This document shows, piece after piece, positions 1 to 10,262 of a DNA stretch of 64,000 nt (position 1 is its first letter; each line of letters starts with the position of its first letter). The notes under the pieces are model-generated. The model had not been told where the DNA came from, did not search any database, and saw only the letters and a program-made list of their open reading frames with translations. The translations under genes and the position numbers were made by a program. Location: the NCBI GenBank assembly GCA_945910005.1, contig OX246740.1, positions 55,545,221 through 55,609,220 of the forward strand, read 5' to 3'. This DNA comes from Isoperla grammatica. Its lineage: Eukaryota > Arthropoda > Insecta > Plecoptera > Perlodidae.

Positions 1-495
1 TAGGTGAGGGGTGTACTCCGACTCGGGGAGGGCGGGTCAGGATAATGCCTTTTGCCTTGCTACGTCTTTTAGAAAGCAGAGCACGCCTCAGTAACTTTCA
101 TAACATTTATCGGAAAATCACATTTTCCTTGTAAAGTTGTATAAGCTGCATAAGTTAATTTTAGACAGTATATGTTTTAGAGGTGTTTTGTAGGCATATA
201 CAAATACAAATTATGTAACGTGTATCAATCCAAACTATAGCCTGGCATAATTATGTCAAATATTATTACGTATATATTTTAATAAATGTATTACACAGAA
301 TTCAATAATTTCTTCTTCTTCTAAAGGAGCATAATACTATTTGTGCTTGCCAAGTAAAATATTAAAATAACACAACCAGTTGAAAAAGCAGACCAACCCC
401 TTCAAGTAGTTCATAAAATAACTCGCTGATGACACAAATAGTTGCACATACTTGCATAGTTGTTAATTGTTTGAGTTGGGTGCCTTATACTCTTA
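1..495. other. AT-rich non-coding stretch
   Basis: No open frame of note and no repeat structure was seen. The first 60 bases are G-rich; the rest is AT-rich single-copy-looking DNA. The last three bases (TTA, 493-495) are the left target-site copy of the next element. Confidence 0.6.
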
Positions 496-801
496 AGTCG
501 CGTTTACACAAAATGATTAATGTTTAAGGTTTATGGTTTAAGCAAGTTCAGGCATATGATTTACGTGTTAGCGTTCACACAGTGTCGTAAGGTGTAATGT
601 TTAATGATAAGTGTTTAAGAGTAGTTGAACAAGATCGAACTACTTCCGTAAGGCTTACGACCATCCAATCAACGTTCGTTACGTAGTCGCAGATCTTTCA
701 AAGAAATATATAGGGGCGGGGACAACGTTACGATTTAAACATTAAACCTTAAACCATTCACCTTACGACTTACACATTAATCATTTTGTGTAGACGCGCC
801 T
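496..801. mobile_element. MITE, PIF/Harbinger-like by TTA target site
   Basis: A 306-bp element bounded by about 28-bp inverted repeats. The left end reads AGTCGCGTTTACACAAAATG and the right end, reverse-complemented, reads AGGCGCGTCTACACAAAATG; both continue into ATTAATGT. TTA lies directly outside each end (493-495 and 802-804), as expected for a 3-bp TTA/TAA target-site duplication of PIF/Harbinger elements. Inside, GTTTAAGGTTTATGG-like words recur in both orientations. There is no transposase frame, so it is non-autonomous. A TTAA (piggyBac) reading is possible because TTAA is present on both sides, but the arms align without a gap only with TTA. Confidence 0.7.
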
Positions 802-949
802 TTAAGCTTACGTTCATAATTACTCATTTTACATTAGTTAATTTAAATACAAATAATTGTTTTTATTAAAATAACATATTAACATTAGCTGGGGTGGAAT
901 TACTAATTTATTTTACCTGCTTCCTTCGCACCAAATTTTTCATAAATAA

Positions 950-1012
950 ATGTGTAACGCGCGAGACTCTGATTCAAGAGATCGCTGGTTCAATACCCAC
1001 CACTGGGAATCA
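950..1012 (+). mobile_element. tRNA-derived SINE relic
   Basis: The stretch holds GTAACGCGCGAGACT (953-967) and, about 20 bases on, a Pol III B-box-like word GGTTCAATACC (987-997). The same order (GTAACnnGnGAGACT then a GGTTcrA word) occurs at 38212-38275 and, reverse-complemented, at 61135-61245, so these look like heads of related SINEs. The A box is eroded (TGTGTAACG). It is not a functional tRNA gene because no cloverleaf can be closed. The 3' limit is not visible. Confidence 0.5.
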
Positions 1013-1836
1013 TAATCTAGTTATGCCAATATTTTCTACCGTCGTTAGGGTGAATGCTAAGGGATGAGTCCGCTCAAACTTCCCGTGTCCATTCTATCTG
1101 GTTATTCCTCACAATTAGGGCATGAACTATCCCTGAGCAGGTTTCCTTAGCAAAATAATACAAAAGCATTTTGAAGTTTCTTGTTACCTAATCTTTAAAA
1201 TAGGTGATTATGAACATGCTATTGTCAGAGGAAATATATTATAGGCGGCATTTTCACTTCTCGCGTACACGAGATTTTACCCTTAAGCCGGGCCTGAGTG
1301 TATGATTCATCACCACATTCGTGGCTCATTCGCATATTAGAGATTTTTTAAATAAATCTACTATTAGTACAATTTTTGAAGACATTGATGAGTAACTGGA
1401 GAACAACATTAAAATTAAATGTAGGAAAGGAACGAATATGTTCCAACCCGGTCAAAGTTAAATGTGGTATATTTCAGGGAGATGGCTGATTGATGCTGAT
1501 AAAACCAATGTGTTTTTGAATTAGGGATAATGTGCCGTTCAACTACCAAAACCAAAACTTGTCTTGGCCTTTTAACTGCGTGGTGTTTTCTTTGTAAGAA
1601 CATAGTACAGCCTCGAAATGAAGACAGAATGAGTACATATGATGTGCCATGAGAAAAAAGGAGAAGGTATGCATTTTTAATCTGTTTTAGGACCTATGTA
1701 CACAAACGTTTCCGTTTCGAGTTTCTAATAGTCTCTTCTTATTCTTCCTCAAGTAATAATGCTGCTATGGGTGTCACGATAGCACTTGTTTTTAAACGTG
1801 CTTACCGCATAGAAGAATCAGAAACAAGATGACACA
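1013..1836. other. Non-coding stretch
   Basis: This may include the body of the SINE whose head lies at 950. A 62-codon reverse-strand frame at 1415-1603 has no recognisable features. Nothing else was seen. Confidence 0.5.
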
Positions 1837-2223
1837 CTTAGGCCCGGTAATATGACGGGGGGCCGCTAAACGGTTAGCCTGCCGCTAGCTTGTTCTTACT
1901 ATATGGCAACCACTATTAGCCACCAATCAGATGCCTGATTTTTGTAAAAAAAAAAAAAAAAAAAAATAGTGCCAGACTAAATAATTAGCGGCCCATCATA
2001 ATACAGGTGTAATGGAATATTTGTACCGTCAGCATACGACTACCTAGATTGTGTTACACGTTGCGAAGTGGACTTGACGCGCTTAGTTTCAACCAACCCC
2101 CTAACCTTTCTTTCTTCGCAACGTGTAACATAAGCTTGGGTGAGCGCGGCAGCTGCGCGGGTTCTGTATAGAGAAGGGTAATAATCCACCAAGGTACAAC
2201 TATTCCATTACACCGGGCCTAAG
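1837..2223. mobile_element. Nested inverted-repeat (MITE-like) element
   Basis: Three inverted repeats sit inside one another or side by side. The outer arms are CTTAGGCCCGGT (1837-1848) and ACCGGGCCTAAG (2212-2223). Inner arms of 22 bp lie at 2006-2027 and 2193-2214 with one mismatch. The core is a 17-bp perfect hairpin, TGTTACACGTTGCGAAG (2052-2068) with its complement at 2114-2130. A shorter pair, GGCCGCTAA (about 1860) and TTAGCGGCC (about 1985), brackets an A-run. This looks like one MITE inserted beside or into a relative. No coding frame is present. The right end (outer plus inner arm) is continuous, so the left part is probably the disrupted side. Confidence 0.6.
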
Positions 2224-2559
2224 CACATTCCACTATTATACTATCGGTCGGCGAGACTAGACGGATAGGTAGAAAATTTCGGCCCGATGAAGTTTGACTG
2301 AGCCCTAAAACGTAATAATTGTTATTTATTTAAAGCGAACTAATGGTATTGTTAAGCATACGATATAATTATTCACTGATAAAACATATTACGCGCTTTT
2401 CAGTTATTTTATGGTTACATCAACTCAATGTATGTAAGACATATTCGCAGATAAGTAACAAACAACAGTCATCAGACAGATTGTAAAACAAGTTGCGTTA
2501 TAAAGGCGGTTCGAGCTTGATTTACTTTTATAACCTTGTGCACGTTTAACATATCAGTG
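2224..2559. other. AT-rich non-coding stretch
   Basis: No frames, repeats or motifs were seen between the two inverted-repeat elements. Confidence 0.6.
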
Positions 2560-2858
2560 AAATATTGCGAAATTAACAGAAAAATAATTACATTTACGCC
2601 AACCCACTTTTGTATTGAAATGCATTCAAAAAAATTATTGTGTTAAGAAGCGAATTCAAATTTAGAAAGTATATACATATAATTTAATGGTTAATTTATA
2701 GTCAGAATTCTATTTAGAATAACTACGAAATTGTGTGTATACTTTTTAGTTTCTAAATTTGAATTTGCTTCTTAACACAATAATTTTTCCGAATGCATTT
2801 CAGTACCAAAGTGTGTTGGCGTAAACGTAATTATTTTTGTTTTAATTTCGCAATATTT
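2560..2858. mobile_element. Foldback element with ~120-bp arms
   Basis: Left arm 2560 to about 2685 and right arm about 2738-2858 are reverse complements with few mismatches. They share AAATATTGCGAAATTAA at the tips, then a TAATTAC..TTTACGCCAAC block, TGCATTC, and TTGTGTTAAGAAGC towards the centre. The loop is about 55 bp and AT-rich. Long arms relative to total length are typical of foldback MITEs. There is no transposase frame, and no target-site duplication could be assigned with confidence. Confidence 0.75.
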
Positions 2859-3612
2859 GCATCTTCTTGTGTTATTAAGTACATAATCGAAATAATCAAA
2901 TCACTTAGGTACCGATACCTTACATATTCATAACAAAAATATGCTGTCTGCGCTGTGTATTATACCGAAATGGACGTAAGCGCAAATTTGTTATAACTAG
3001 AGTTTTTGTATGTGTCGTTTATCTTGATTTATTACCATTAATAATTCGTGAAGCAATAAGAACCTGGAATACACGAATATTACTTTTAATATTACTGAAT
3101 AGAATAGACATTAAATAAATAAATAAAATAAAATGTGTAAACCAATTGGGTGTGATAACGTGAACATGCTGCTTGTGTGGAGACATCATTGTAAATAAAT
3201 CACTGTATTGTTAACCTACATCAGTATAAGAATACTTATTACTACCTAGTAAAGTTACGGTGAAAACTAAAATACTGGGAGATTGAGATATCTATTTTCT
3301 CCACATCTAAATAATACTTGTGTCAATTGTGATTGAGTGACAACGTCATTTGACGTTATCAGGAGTGGACCACCTGACAGCACAAAATGTATAATACGTG
3401 ATATATATACGCAAACAGGTAACCGCTCGCAATCGGTGATGATGACGGGGCGATGGTGAGGGGGGGGAAGGGGGGGTGACCCTTGGCGGCACGGTAGGTT
3501 AAGCGCAAGAACGGCACATCAATATTCTTGGCAGGCGGTCTGAGTCGAACGTTTTCAGGTCCGACAATATACACAGTATACCTGACCGCAGATATCCTGC
3601 TGCGCCTTAATG
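2859..3612. other. AT-rich non-coding stretch
   Basis: It holds a perfect 16-bp palindrome AACGTCATTTGACGTT-like word near 3342-3357 and a G-rich patch at about 3460-3478. The 71-codon reverse frame at 3359-3574 crosses that G-rich patch and has no recognisable domain. Confidence 0.5.
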
Positions 3613-3996
3613 CAAAGAAAACTCTAATGCGCGAAAGTTCTATTGCGCGAAAACTCTAGTCCGCGAAAACTCTAGTGCGCGAATAGCCTATTGCGCGAAA
3701 TTTCTAGTAAGCGAAACCTTAGGTGCGCGAAGAGTCTAGTCCGCGAACACCTTAATGCGCGAAAAATCTGTTGCGCGAAAACTCTAGTCCGCGAAAACTC
3801 TAGTGCGCGAATAGCCTATTGCGCGAAATTTCCAGTAAGCGAAACCTAAAGTGCGCGAAAAGTCTAGTGCGCGAAATATCTAGTTAGCGAATCTTCTAAT
3901 GCGCGAATACTCTAGTGAGCGAAAGTTCTATTGCGCGAATGATCGGGTGCGCGAATTTCGCTAACTAGAACTTTCGCGCACTTAAATTTTCGCTCA
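3613..3996 (+). repeat. 16-bp tandem array with palindromic cap
   Basis: Twenty-one units run in exact 16-base register from 3613 to 3948, with consensus GCGCGAAAACTCTAGT. Sub-variants begin GCGCG, CCGCG, AAGCG or GAGCG. Units 1-7 (3629-3740) recur in the same order as units 9-15 (3757-3868), giving a 128-bp higher-order repeat. After the last unit the sequence inverts: 3949-3996 contains the reverse complement of a unit (CTAGAACTTTCGCGCAC), so the array ends in a hairpin. The last 80 bp (3917-3996) match the body of a solo 94-bp palindromic element at 45701-45794, including the shared 17-mer GCGCGAATGATCGGGTG. The array therefore looks like an internally amplified copy of that short element. 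Confidence 0.9.
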
Positions 3997-4000
3997 ATAG

Positions 4001-5619
4001 CTATGCAGCCGATTAAAATGGGTTTTCTGCGAGATTAAAACAAACCAACTATCGACATTCTTCATCAATAATTATATTTGGATTTAATTCCATCAATACG
4101 ACCGCATCAAGGTTATCGTCTCTGAGAGGGGGGGGAGGAGAGGGGGGACACGTCACCCCCAAGAACCACAACCATGTCCGCCCTCGAACCCAGACGTCAC
4201 TTGCCGAACTGATTAACACAAGTTCTAGGGTGGAACGTGAAAGTTAGTGATCGCAAGTATTCGTACAACGTAATCAGTGTAGCGTGGAGTTATCAGAGCA
4301 TAGGCTATACTCACCGCCTTTGATATAGATAGAGAGGAAACCGAAAACTCAGACGGTGGATCATGATTAAATTCCGTTTCGATCTTGTATATCTAAAAAA
4401 AAATTTACTTTCGAGCAAAAACTCCAAAACTTTGCTTGGCATAATAATTAGCTTACATCAGAATATAAAGTAGATATCAAATTGGGAACCCTGAGAAAGA
4501 TGTCAAAGATAATTGAATTCAAGTTTGATATCAACCGCATATCTTAATAATATTACAGTCGGGAAGTTTTTCGTTTCTCAATTTCATCAAGACATAATTA
4601 CGTCTTTTTCATCTAGTTGCCCACAACTTCAAGTAAATGAATGAGTAAAAAAAATGAGTTGTAAATGTCAATGAGACATTTTTTGGTGTTCAAAATGAAA
4701 ACCTGCAGACGATTGTATGCTTTGAAAAGTGCTAAGAACATACAACTTGATTGAATCTTGTTTTCAATCAGATGGTAGGGAAAAACACTAATCTGTGAAA
4801 CACAATTCGTTTTTTAAAAGTACTTTTGTCTTTTTATGCATATTGGGCAAACTTTTTTACTACAATAGTCGCAATTACTTCCTCAGTTTGATATGTTTAC
4901 TCATAAAATGTATACTAACTTATTTCTTGTATCTCAACATACAACACCGTATCGTAAAAGGATCAAGTTTCGTTGAAACTATTACAACTGTGTGCATAAA
5001 AGCTGGTGTCGGTCTGTGTTTAGTAATGTCTTGCCTCAAGTTTACCATCAATGTTATTACTTACAATTAATTAAGACTAATTAAAAACTTCTTGCAGATT
5101 TACAAGTCGAGTGTTCCACGGTTTATTACAGTTTTGTGAATTGTGACGATAAGAGTTCAGACAATGAAGTCTGTATAAACTTTAGTTTTGTTTCGATAAT
5201 CCATTAACTGAAATCTTCTAACTACATCTTGTTTGTGTATTATTTCCTGTTGGGAAATGTTACCTTCCAGACCTCCCGGTCTATGCGTCCCCACCGGGAA
5301 TTGATTGGACCTTGTGTTCAATGATTGCCCCTCCCCCTCCATTCCGCCTAATCAAATTGAACATTCCCCAATTTTTAGCACATCTGCAACTTGATGACTT
5401 CATTGATAAAAGTCTCTCCCTCTGTCGAATAGAAAACACATCTGGTTTCATCTTCATTATACATCTCGGTCACTGACAATTTCCATCTGTTGGGGTGGTT
5501 TTACTGACATCACAAATGTGAAGACACATTTTGACCTCTAGGCCTAATATGACCGCTGTGAAGTTACATATTTGCCTAAAGATGTGTCAATAGGCGAATG
5601 TGCTTACCACGAAATATGC
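4001..5619. other. AT-rich non-coding stretch with weak frames
   Basis: A G/A-rich patch lies at 4127-4146. Two short frames were looked at: 91 codons (+, 4795-5070; hydrophobic and cysteine-rich, with AT-driven composition) and 61 codons (-, 5157-5342). The second has a more protein-like composition, ending GNISQQEIIHKQ...YTDFIV, but no family is recognised and no splice context supports it. Confidence 0.4.
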
Positions 5620-5720
5620 GAATTTAAACACGTTTATCCACCGATCAAGTTTACGGAAATGATTGTGTATTGTAAACCACAAATAAAGTGGACGAAACAA
5701 GAGAGTCTATTTTTAATAGT
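5620..5720 (+). repeat. Dispersed repeat, copy A
   Basis: About 100 bp here match 51895-51995 at roughly 75-80% by eye. Shared words include TTTAAACACGT, ATCCACCGATCAA, AATGATT and GGACGAAA, in the same order and spacing. A 69-codon open frame covers this copy but is broken in the other, so it is probably not coding. The family and full length are unknown. Confidence 0.6.
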
Positions 5721-5833
5721 ACAGTTGTTAGAGAACAGTGTAACTTCAATAAGACGCCATCTTATATGTTTGCAACAATGAACTGCATATCGATAATCAA
5801 CAAACATGCCTAAATGGTCCCCAGTAGCCTATG

Positions 5834-6008
5834 GGTCAAATGCATAGTCGTTCCTCACATCCTCCTCAACTCAGCCTTTCCTCAGACTCGCCCAACCACC
5901 AATCATAGAGCAGACCACACGGCAATGCTGCTCTGTGATTGGTGGTTGGGCGAGTCTGAGGAAAGGCTGAGTTGAGGCGCACGTGAGGAACGACTATGCA
6001 TTTGACCC
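5834..6008. mobile_element. Foldback MITE with ~75-bp arms
   Basis: An almost perfect inverted repeat. The left arm starts GGGTCAAATGCATAGTCG near 5834 and the right arm ends CGACTATGCATTTGACCC near 6008. The arms meet around a loop of about 25 bp near 5905-5925. The only sizeable differences are a few bases in the CACATCCTCC / GGCGCACGTG segment. High arm identity suggests a recent insertion or ongoing arm conversion. The reverse-strand open frame across it is a by-product of the palindrome. Confidence 0.8.
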
Positions 6009-6113
6009 TATGTCTCCCACGTGTATTATATAAATACAGCATATACCCAGTGTACACTTGTGTATGAAATCAACTCATACATGTACTAATAACTATACAT
6101 TGTGTCCCCACAG

Positions 6114-6290
6114 GAATCTGCGCTGACTTCAGACCACCGGACGGAAATAAGCAACGAACTTCACTGAGCCACGGTGAAACAACGCTGTCAACTGTGAATA
6201 CAAGTGAGCACGAGAGAACACTAGAGTGAAACATTGCTGCCAACTATGTACAAGTGAGAACAATAAAAACTAGGCGATTGGTGTATTACT
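6114..6290 (+). other. Possible terminal exon (acceptor to poly(A) signal)
   Basis: A strong acceptor context precedes 6114: TACTAATAAC (6084-6093, close to the ideal branch point), then TGTGTCCCCACAG ending at 6113. Downstream lies AATAAA at about 6262. Two frames are open from the acceptor: one runs 17 codons to TGA; the other runs about 37 codons (…CADFRPPDGNKQRTSLSH…) to TGA at about 6230. Inside is an imperfect direct repeat, GTGAAACAACGCTGTCAACT (about 6172) and GTGAAACATTGCTGCCAACT (about 6227). No domain is recognised. It could equally be an alternative 3' exon, a 3' UTR or chance. Confidence 0.3.
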
Positions 6291-7650
6291 GCTTCACAAC
6301 TGTAGCCACTACTTACAGCCGTTCATTCTACACCCCGTGTAACATTTATCACTCGAAGTATATATATTTCCGTGTGCTGTTTATATTTATATGTTGCTCT
6401 CTTGAGAGACAATAACTGTTTTCCGTGTAATTCATTCTCGTTCATTGTTTTGTGACTATAGATCAGCATTCATAAGAGGTATAAACCTGCATTTAAAAAA
6501 AAATACCCGTTGAGTCTGTTGTATTGTGTTGCGTTCGAAGTTGTGGTCCATTGTTTGCGCAGACAAAGTGGAAAATATCGCCGAAAAAAACAGTTAATTT
6601 ATAACGTATATTGAAAGGACATTGGTAATAATAATAAATCCTGTATTTTTCAGTCGGGTGTTTTGTCTCGCAATGAATACGGATTCATAATCTAGGATTA
6701 TCGTCCGCAAAAGCTTTTTCACTCGACAGAACATCCCGACGTATGCTCAATAATAACCAACCCACTCGACTCGAAAGAGATGACAAATTGAGACACATAT
6801 TGATGTGCGAGCAATCGATCCAGGAATAATATCTGTTCTGCGTGACGCGACGTCATTAGTGAGCGAGCGAATGGTTTAATCGATTATGAACTACGGTAGA
6901 TTACGATCGTGATGGATTTGAAATCTACGACCATGATGCGCGAAGCCGTTAGAAAATGAATCTCTACAAGTGTTTTAATTAGCGTAGATCCATGACTACA
7001 AGAGATAACAAAAGACTACACCTTGATTGATTTCAATCAATAATTTGATAAAGAAGAATGTTATTGTCTTGTGAGATTGAAGAAATCACCCGACAGTAAG
7101 TCTGTACGTCATTAATATGACGCTTGCCTGAACACAACCCACAAATAAAAGTGAAAACAAAACGGTTTAAACGCAAAGCGGTATATTTCTCGTAAAACGC
7201 AAATATACAACTTTTAATTTAGACGTGATTATATAGACATAATATACCGAGGTGAAAATAAAATACGGTTTATTTTCTCGTTTTACCTTTACACCCATTG
7301 TAATCCAAAACGACAATCCGTACTGCCGCCAATTGTTGTGCACAGCTAAGGCACTTCCCGTACATAACTCAAAGCTTGCAGGGGTATTGCCCACGCTCGA
7401 AAGACATTAACTTTAACTACTGTACTTTTCTCCCCGAGTCCGCAGCCAATACTGTGTCTACGTATCTAAATCTTATGTATCTAGACGTTTCTCTCGTTTA
7501 AATAAGATAAACCTGCCCCAGTTTCCTAACTGCCATAAGATAGTGCTACACTCGGACAATTTCCTGACTAAAACCCTCATATACACACCTTTATGAGGCA
7601 GTGAATAGAGACTAAGGTACTGTGTGTACTCTGACAAGCGAGGCAACTGT
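6291..7650. other. Non-coding stretch
   Basis: No repeat family or recognisable frame was seen. Reverse frames of 75 and 66 codons (7167-7394 and 7473-7673) lack recognisable features. Confidence 0.5.
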
Positions 7651-7659
7651 ACAAGGTGT

Positions 7660-7771
7660 TCAACGTTCAACACATCTTCAACTCATCCCTGGGGGCTTCA
7701 AGGACGCGTTCAACAACTGCGCGTCAACAACCTGAACTTCGACGCAACAACTCGACCGTAACGAGCACAAG
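7660..7771 (+). other. Possible exon end with strong splice donor
   Basis: The sequence CACAAG|GTAAGAG places a near-consensus donor at 7771/7772. The preceding 110 bases are less AT-rich than the surroundings and carry repeated CAAC words. No frame is recognisable, and the 5' limit is not visible. It could be a non-coding first exon, or a chance donor. Confidence 0.25.
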
Positions 7772-9207
7772 GTAAGAGTTAAACGTTTTCCAATCTCTTT
7801 GCTTTCGAAAGTCAGTTTTCTTTCTTTCTGGTCGTTTGTACGTTATTGGAATCGGAAATCAATAAATCGCTTTTAACGTATTATAATATTAGACGATAGA
7901 AACCAGCGTGCGAGAGTACCTCTCAACTCTCTGAACAAATCTACCGCCTCTGCTCTTAGTCTGTCGAGGAACTCTTCAGCGATAAGAGACAATGAGAGAA
8001 GATTGATCGGTATTGGTTCTGTACTTCATTTATCTGAGCATCTCTGATAGACATTGTTCACCTTTTCACTGGTTCATCCATATTCAGATAATTCTAAGTG
8101 CTGAACACAAGCAACTATTCTACGGTGGGTTTTTTAGTGGTTTCAAGTTTTCTTTGTGTCCGAAAAAATTTACTTTTTAAAAAGATCACAAAAAGTTTGT
8201 AGAATTTTTGTATTTACCTTGTGATCGAGACATAGTAAATATTACAAGAACAAATTAAACTTATAATTAAGTAGAATAAAAGTTTATTCAGGCATAAAAT
8301 AAATGATGAGCCTGCAGTGAAAAAGAAACTTGAGAATCGAGAAAATGTCGAACTACTCAAAGGAATGAAAACAACTATTGACATACTGTGTTTGTAAGAC
8401 TGTGAAACACATCAACATACATTGTTTTTGAAACACCGTCGTGTCAAGTGGGTTACTTCGTCGATCGCATCCAGGCAATCATTTCTGACGGCGTTTTTAC
8501 GTTGCTTTCACTATGCACGGTACACAGTTCCGTTGATATGACGTTGCGCGTCAACCCGACGTGTATTAACTTAGCTCCTGACAAAGCGAACTTAAGTCTA
8601 ATCCAGTTTTCCTTCGCCCAACCTCCGCACTTAATAAACAAGAAACGAGCAACCCGAAGATGACTTGTCATGTACAGCTTTCAACGCATCACGTAATATG
8701 CACACTACGTTGAAACGTTGAACGTTAAACCATTAATTGTGTATTGAAGGGTGGATCTTAGGACTTAATGTAATAAAGAATTATACACATTGTAAGTTAC
8801 AGTCCGTTAAGCAAAGCACATAATATACTGAAAGCTTATTTTAATAACCGCTTCGCCTATAGGAGCAAATATTTCAGAGTTGCAATAGGTAATTCGATAA
8901 CCAAACATACAACATACTTGTGCACTTACGAACTTATCCTAAGTAGTATTGATTAATAAGGTTTCTGTTCTGTAACTGTTATATTTCTTTCTGATCAATT
9001 CATATTATTACATTTTTATCGGCAATTTTTAGTTCTAAAATATATTCATTGATTTCCGCTGTTCGTATTCTATTTACTGTCGAACTGCTTATGTCTACTT
9101 TACTAGTCACCTGTCACCGTTAGTAGTAAAGACTTTTGCGTTGTAGACAGTATTAAATTCTCCTCAACGTAGCGTAGCCCACAAAATGTGCCGGAGAGCG
9201 GTGGTCT
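7772..9207. other. Non-coding stretch
   Basis: Overlapping 71- and 72-codon frames on opposite strands at 8448-8671 lie in a locally GC-richer patch, but neither shows a known domain. Nothing else was seen. Confidence 0.5.
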
Positions 9208-9225
9208 GGGGGGGGGGGGGGGGGG
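9208..9225 (+). repeat. G18 homopolymer
   Basis: Eighteen consecutive G. It is one of seven G or C runs of 15-20 bases in the window (others at 25525, 36013, 38158, 45477, 48209 and 58369). Confidence 0.95.
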
Positions 9226-10192
9226 TCGCAATTAGCCAAGAGATTGAGCCCCTCGCATTGTCAGCACACGGACACAGCCCCTTCAACTAGACATTACCTT
9301 TAATAAGCCGCGTTATGTCCTACGTCGTGGTCCGGCCTCTTTAACGTGTGTTGTTTTCGAGAGGCAGAGTTGGCGAAGAAAAACGACCAGTTTGCCAAAC
9401 TTCTCAGGTTAAACGCGCGAGTTCGGCAAAGAGTCGGGGCTTCTCGGAGCGGATCGGGTCGGGGGAGATCTCACTTGAAAGCCGTGCCTGTGTGTTGTAG
9501 GTGGAGATAGACGTTTAGCTGACGTGAATGGGCTTTCAAAAGTCAAACTTGAATTGAGTTCGTTAACTTACTTTGAAATATTTTTGTACAAAAATATTAT
9601 AAAAATACGATTTCCGATTAAGAAAAAATTGTTTTTTTTTTACTTATGGCCTCAAGCAAGGGTAGAAGTTTGTACCACCGTGCATAGAAGTAGTTTGTAG
9701 TATATAAACGTAGCATTTTTGTAAAGAAAGTAATTTTAAGTTGACAAATTTGAAAATAAAGAAGTGGTAAAAGTACTACATGTCACAATGTCAATCTTAA
9801 CACGACTATCGTTTGTGTGGCTATTAGATTTTATTGCTTCCAATAACGTTACTGTTCATGTACATAATAAGTAGTCTCATGCATTGTTCTAGTTCGTAAA
9901 TTAGTTTCACTTTCACCACTGAATAGAGTGTTGCTAGTGGTTGTGATACAGTATTCGTGTTTGTTTGCACACTGCGAGTGTACCGCGACGTATATTAGTG
10001 TCTAGAGGGCACAATCTTGATGTTCTCCACTTGTTGCTGCACGATATTTGCATACACACTGCTTGTACATACACAGGACAGCTGCCTAAATAACACCCGA
10101 GGCGCCCACTAGCTTCCTCACGTGTTAACATCATCAGGATAGAATAATATAATAGGATAACACGGCTTCTTTTAAAAACAAGACAGTTCGCG
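9226..10192. other. Non-coding stretch
   Basis: AT-rich except for a GC-richer 9230-9500. The 66-codon reverse frame at 9934-10134 is unremarkable. Confidence 0.5.
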
Positions 10193-10262
10193 GTAGCTCG
10201 TGGGGTTGGGGTTTAAGCACTGATGATGTCAACGTGGTTTCGAATACCGTATAAGGATCACA
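10193..10262 (+). mobile_element. tRNA-derived SINE relic
   Basis: An A-box-like TAGCTCGTGGGG starts at 10194 and a B-box-like GGTTTCGAATACC lies at 10236-10248, a tRNA-like spacing. The bases after the B box (CGAATACCGTATAAGGA) resemble those at 36220-36236 (CGAACACCGAATAAGGG), supporting a shared SINE family. No intact cloverleaf is present. Confidence 0.5.

Noticed and set aside
3613..3996. CRISPR array
   Set aside because: Units are contiguous 16-mers with no unique spacers, and the genome is animal. It is a tandem repeat.
8448..8671. Overlapping 71/72-codon frames as an exon
   Set aside because: Frames on both strands in the same GC-richer patch, with no family match. Low stop density explains them.
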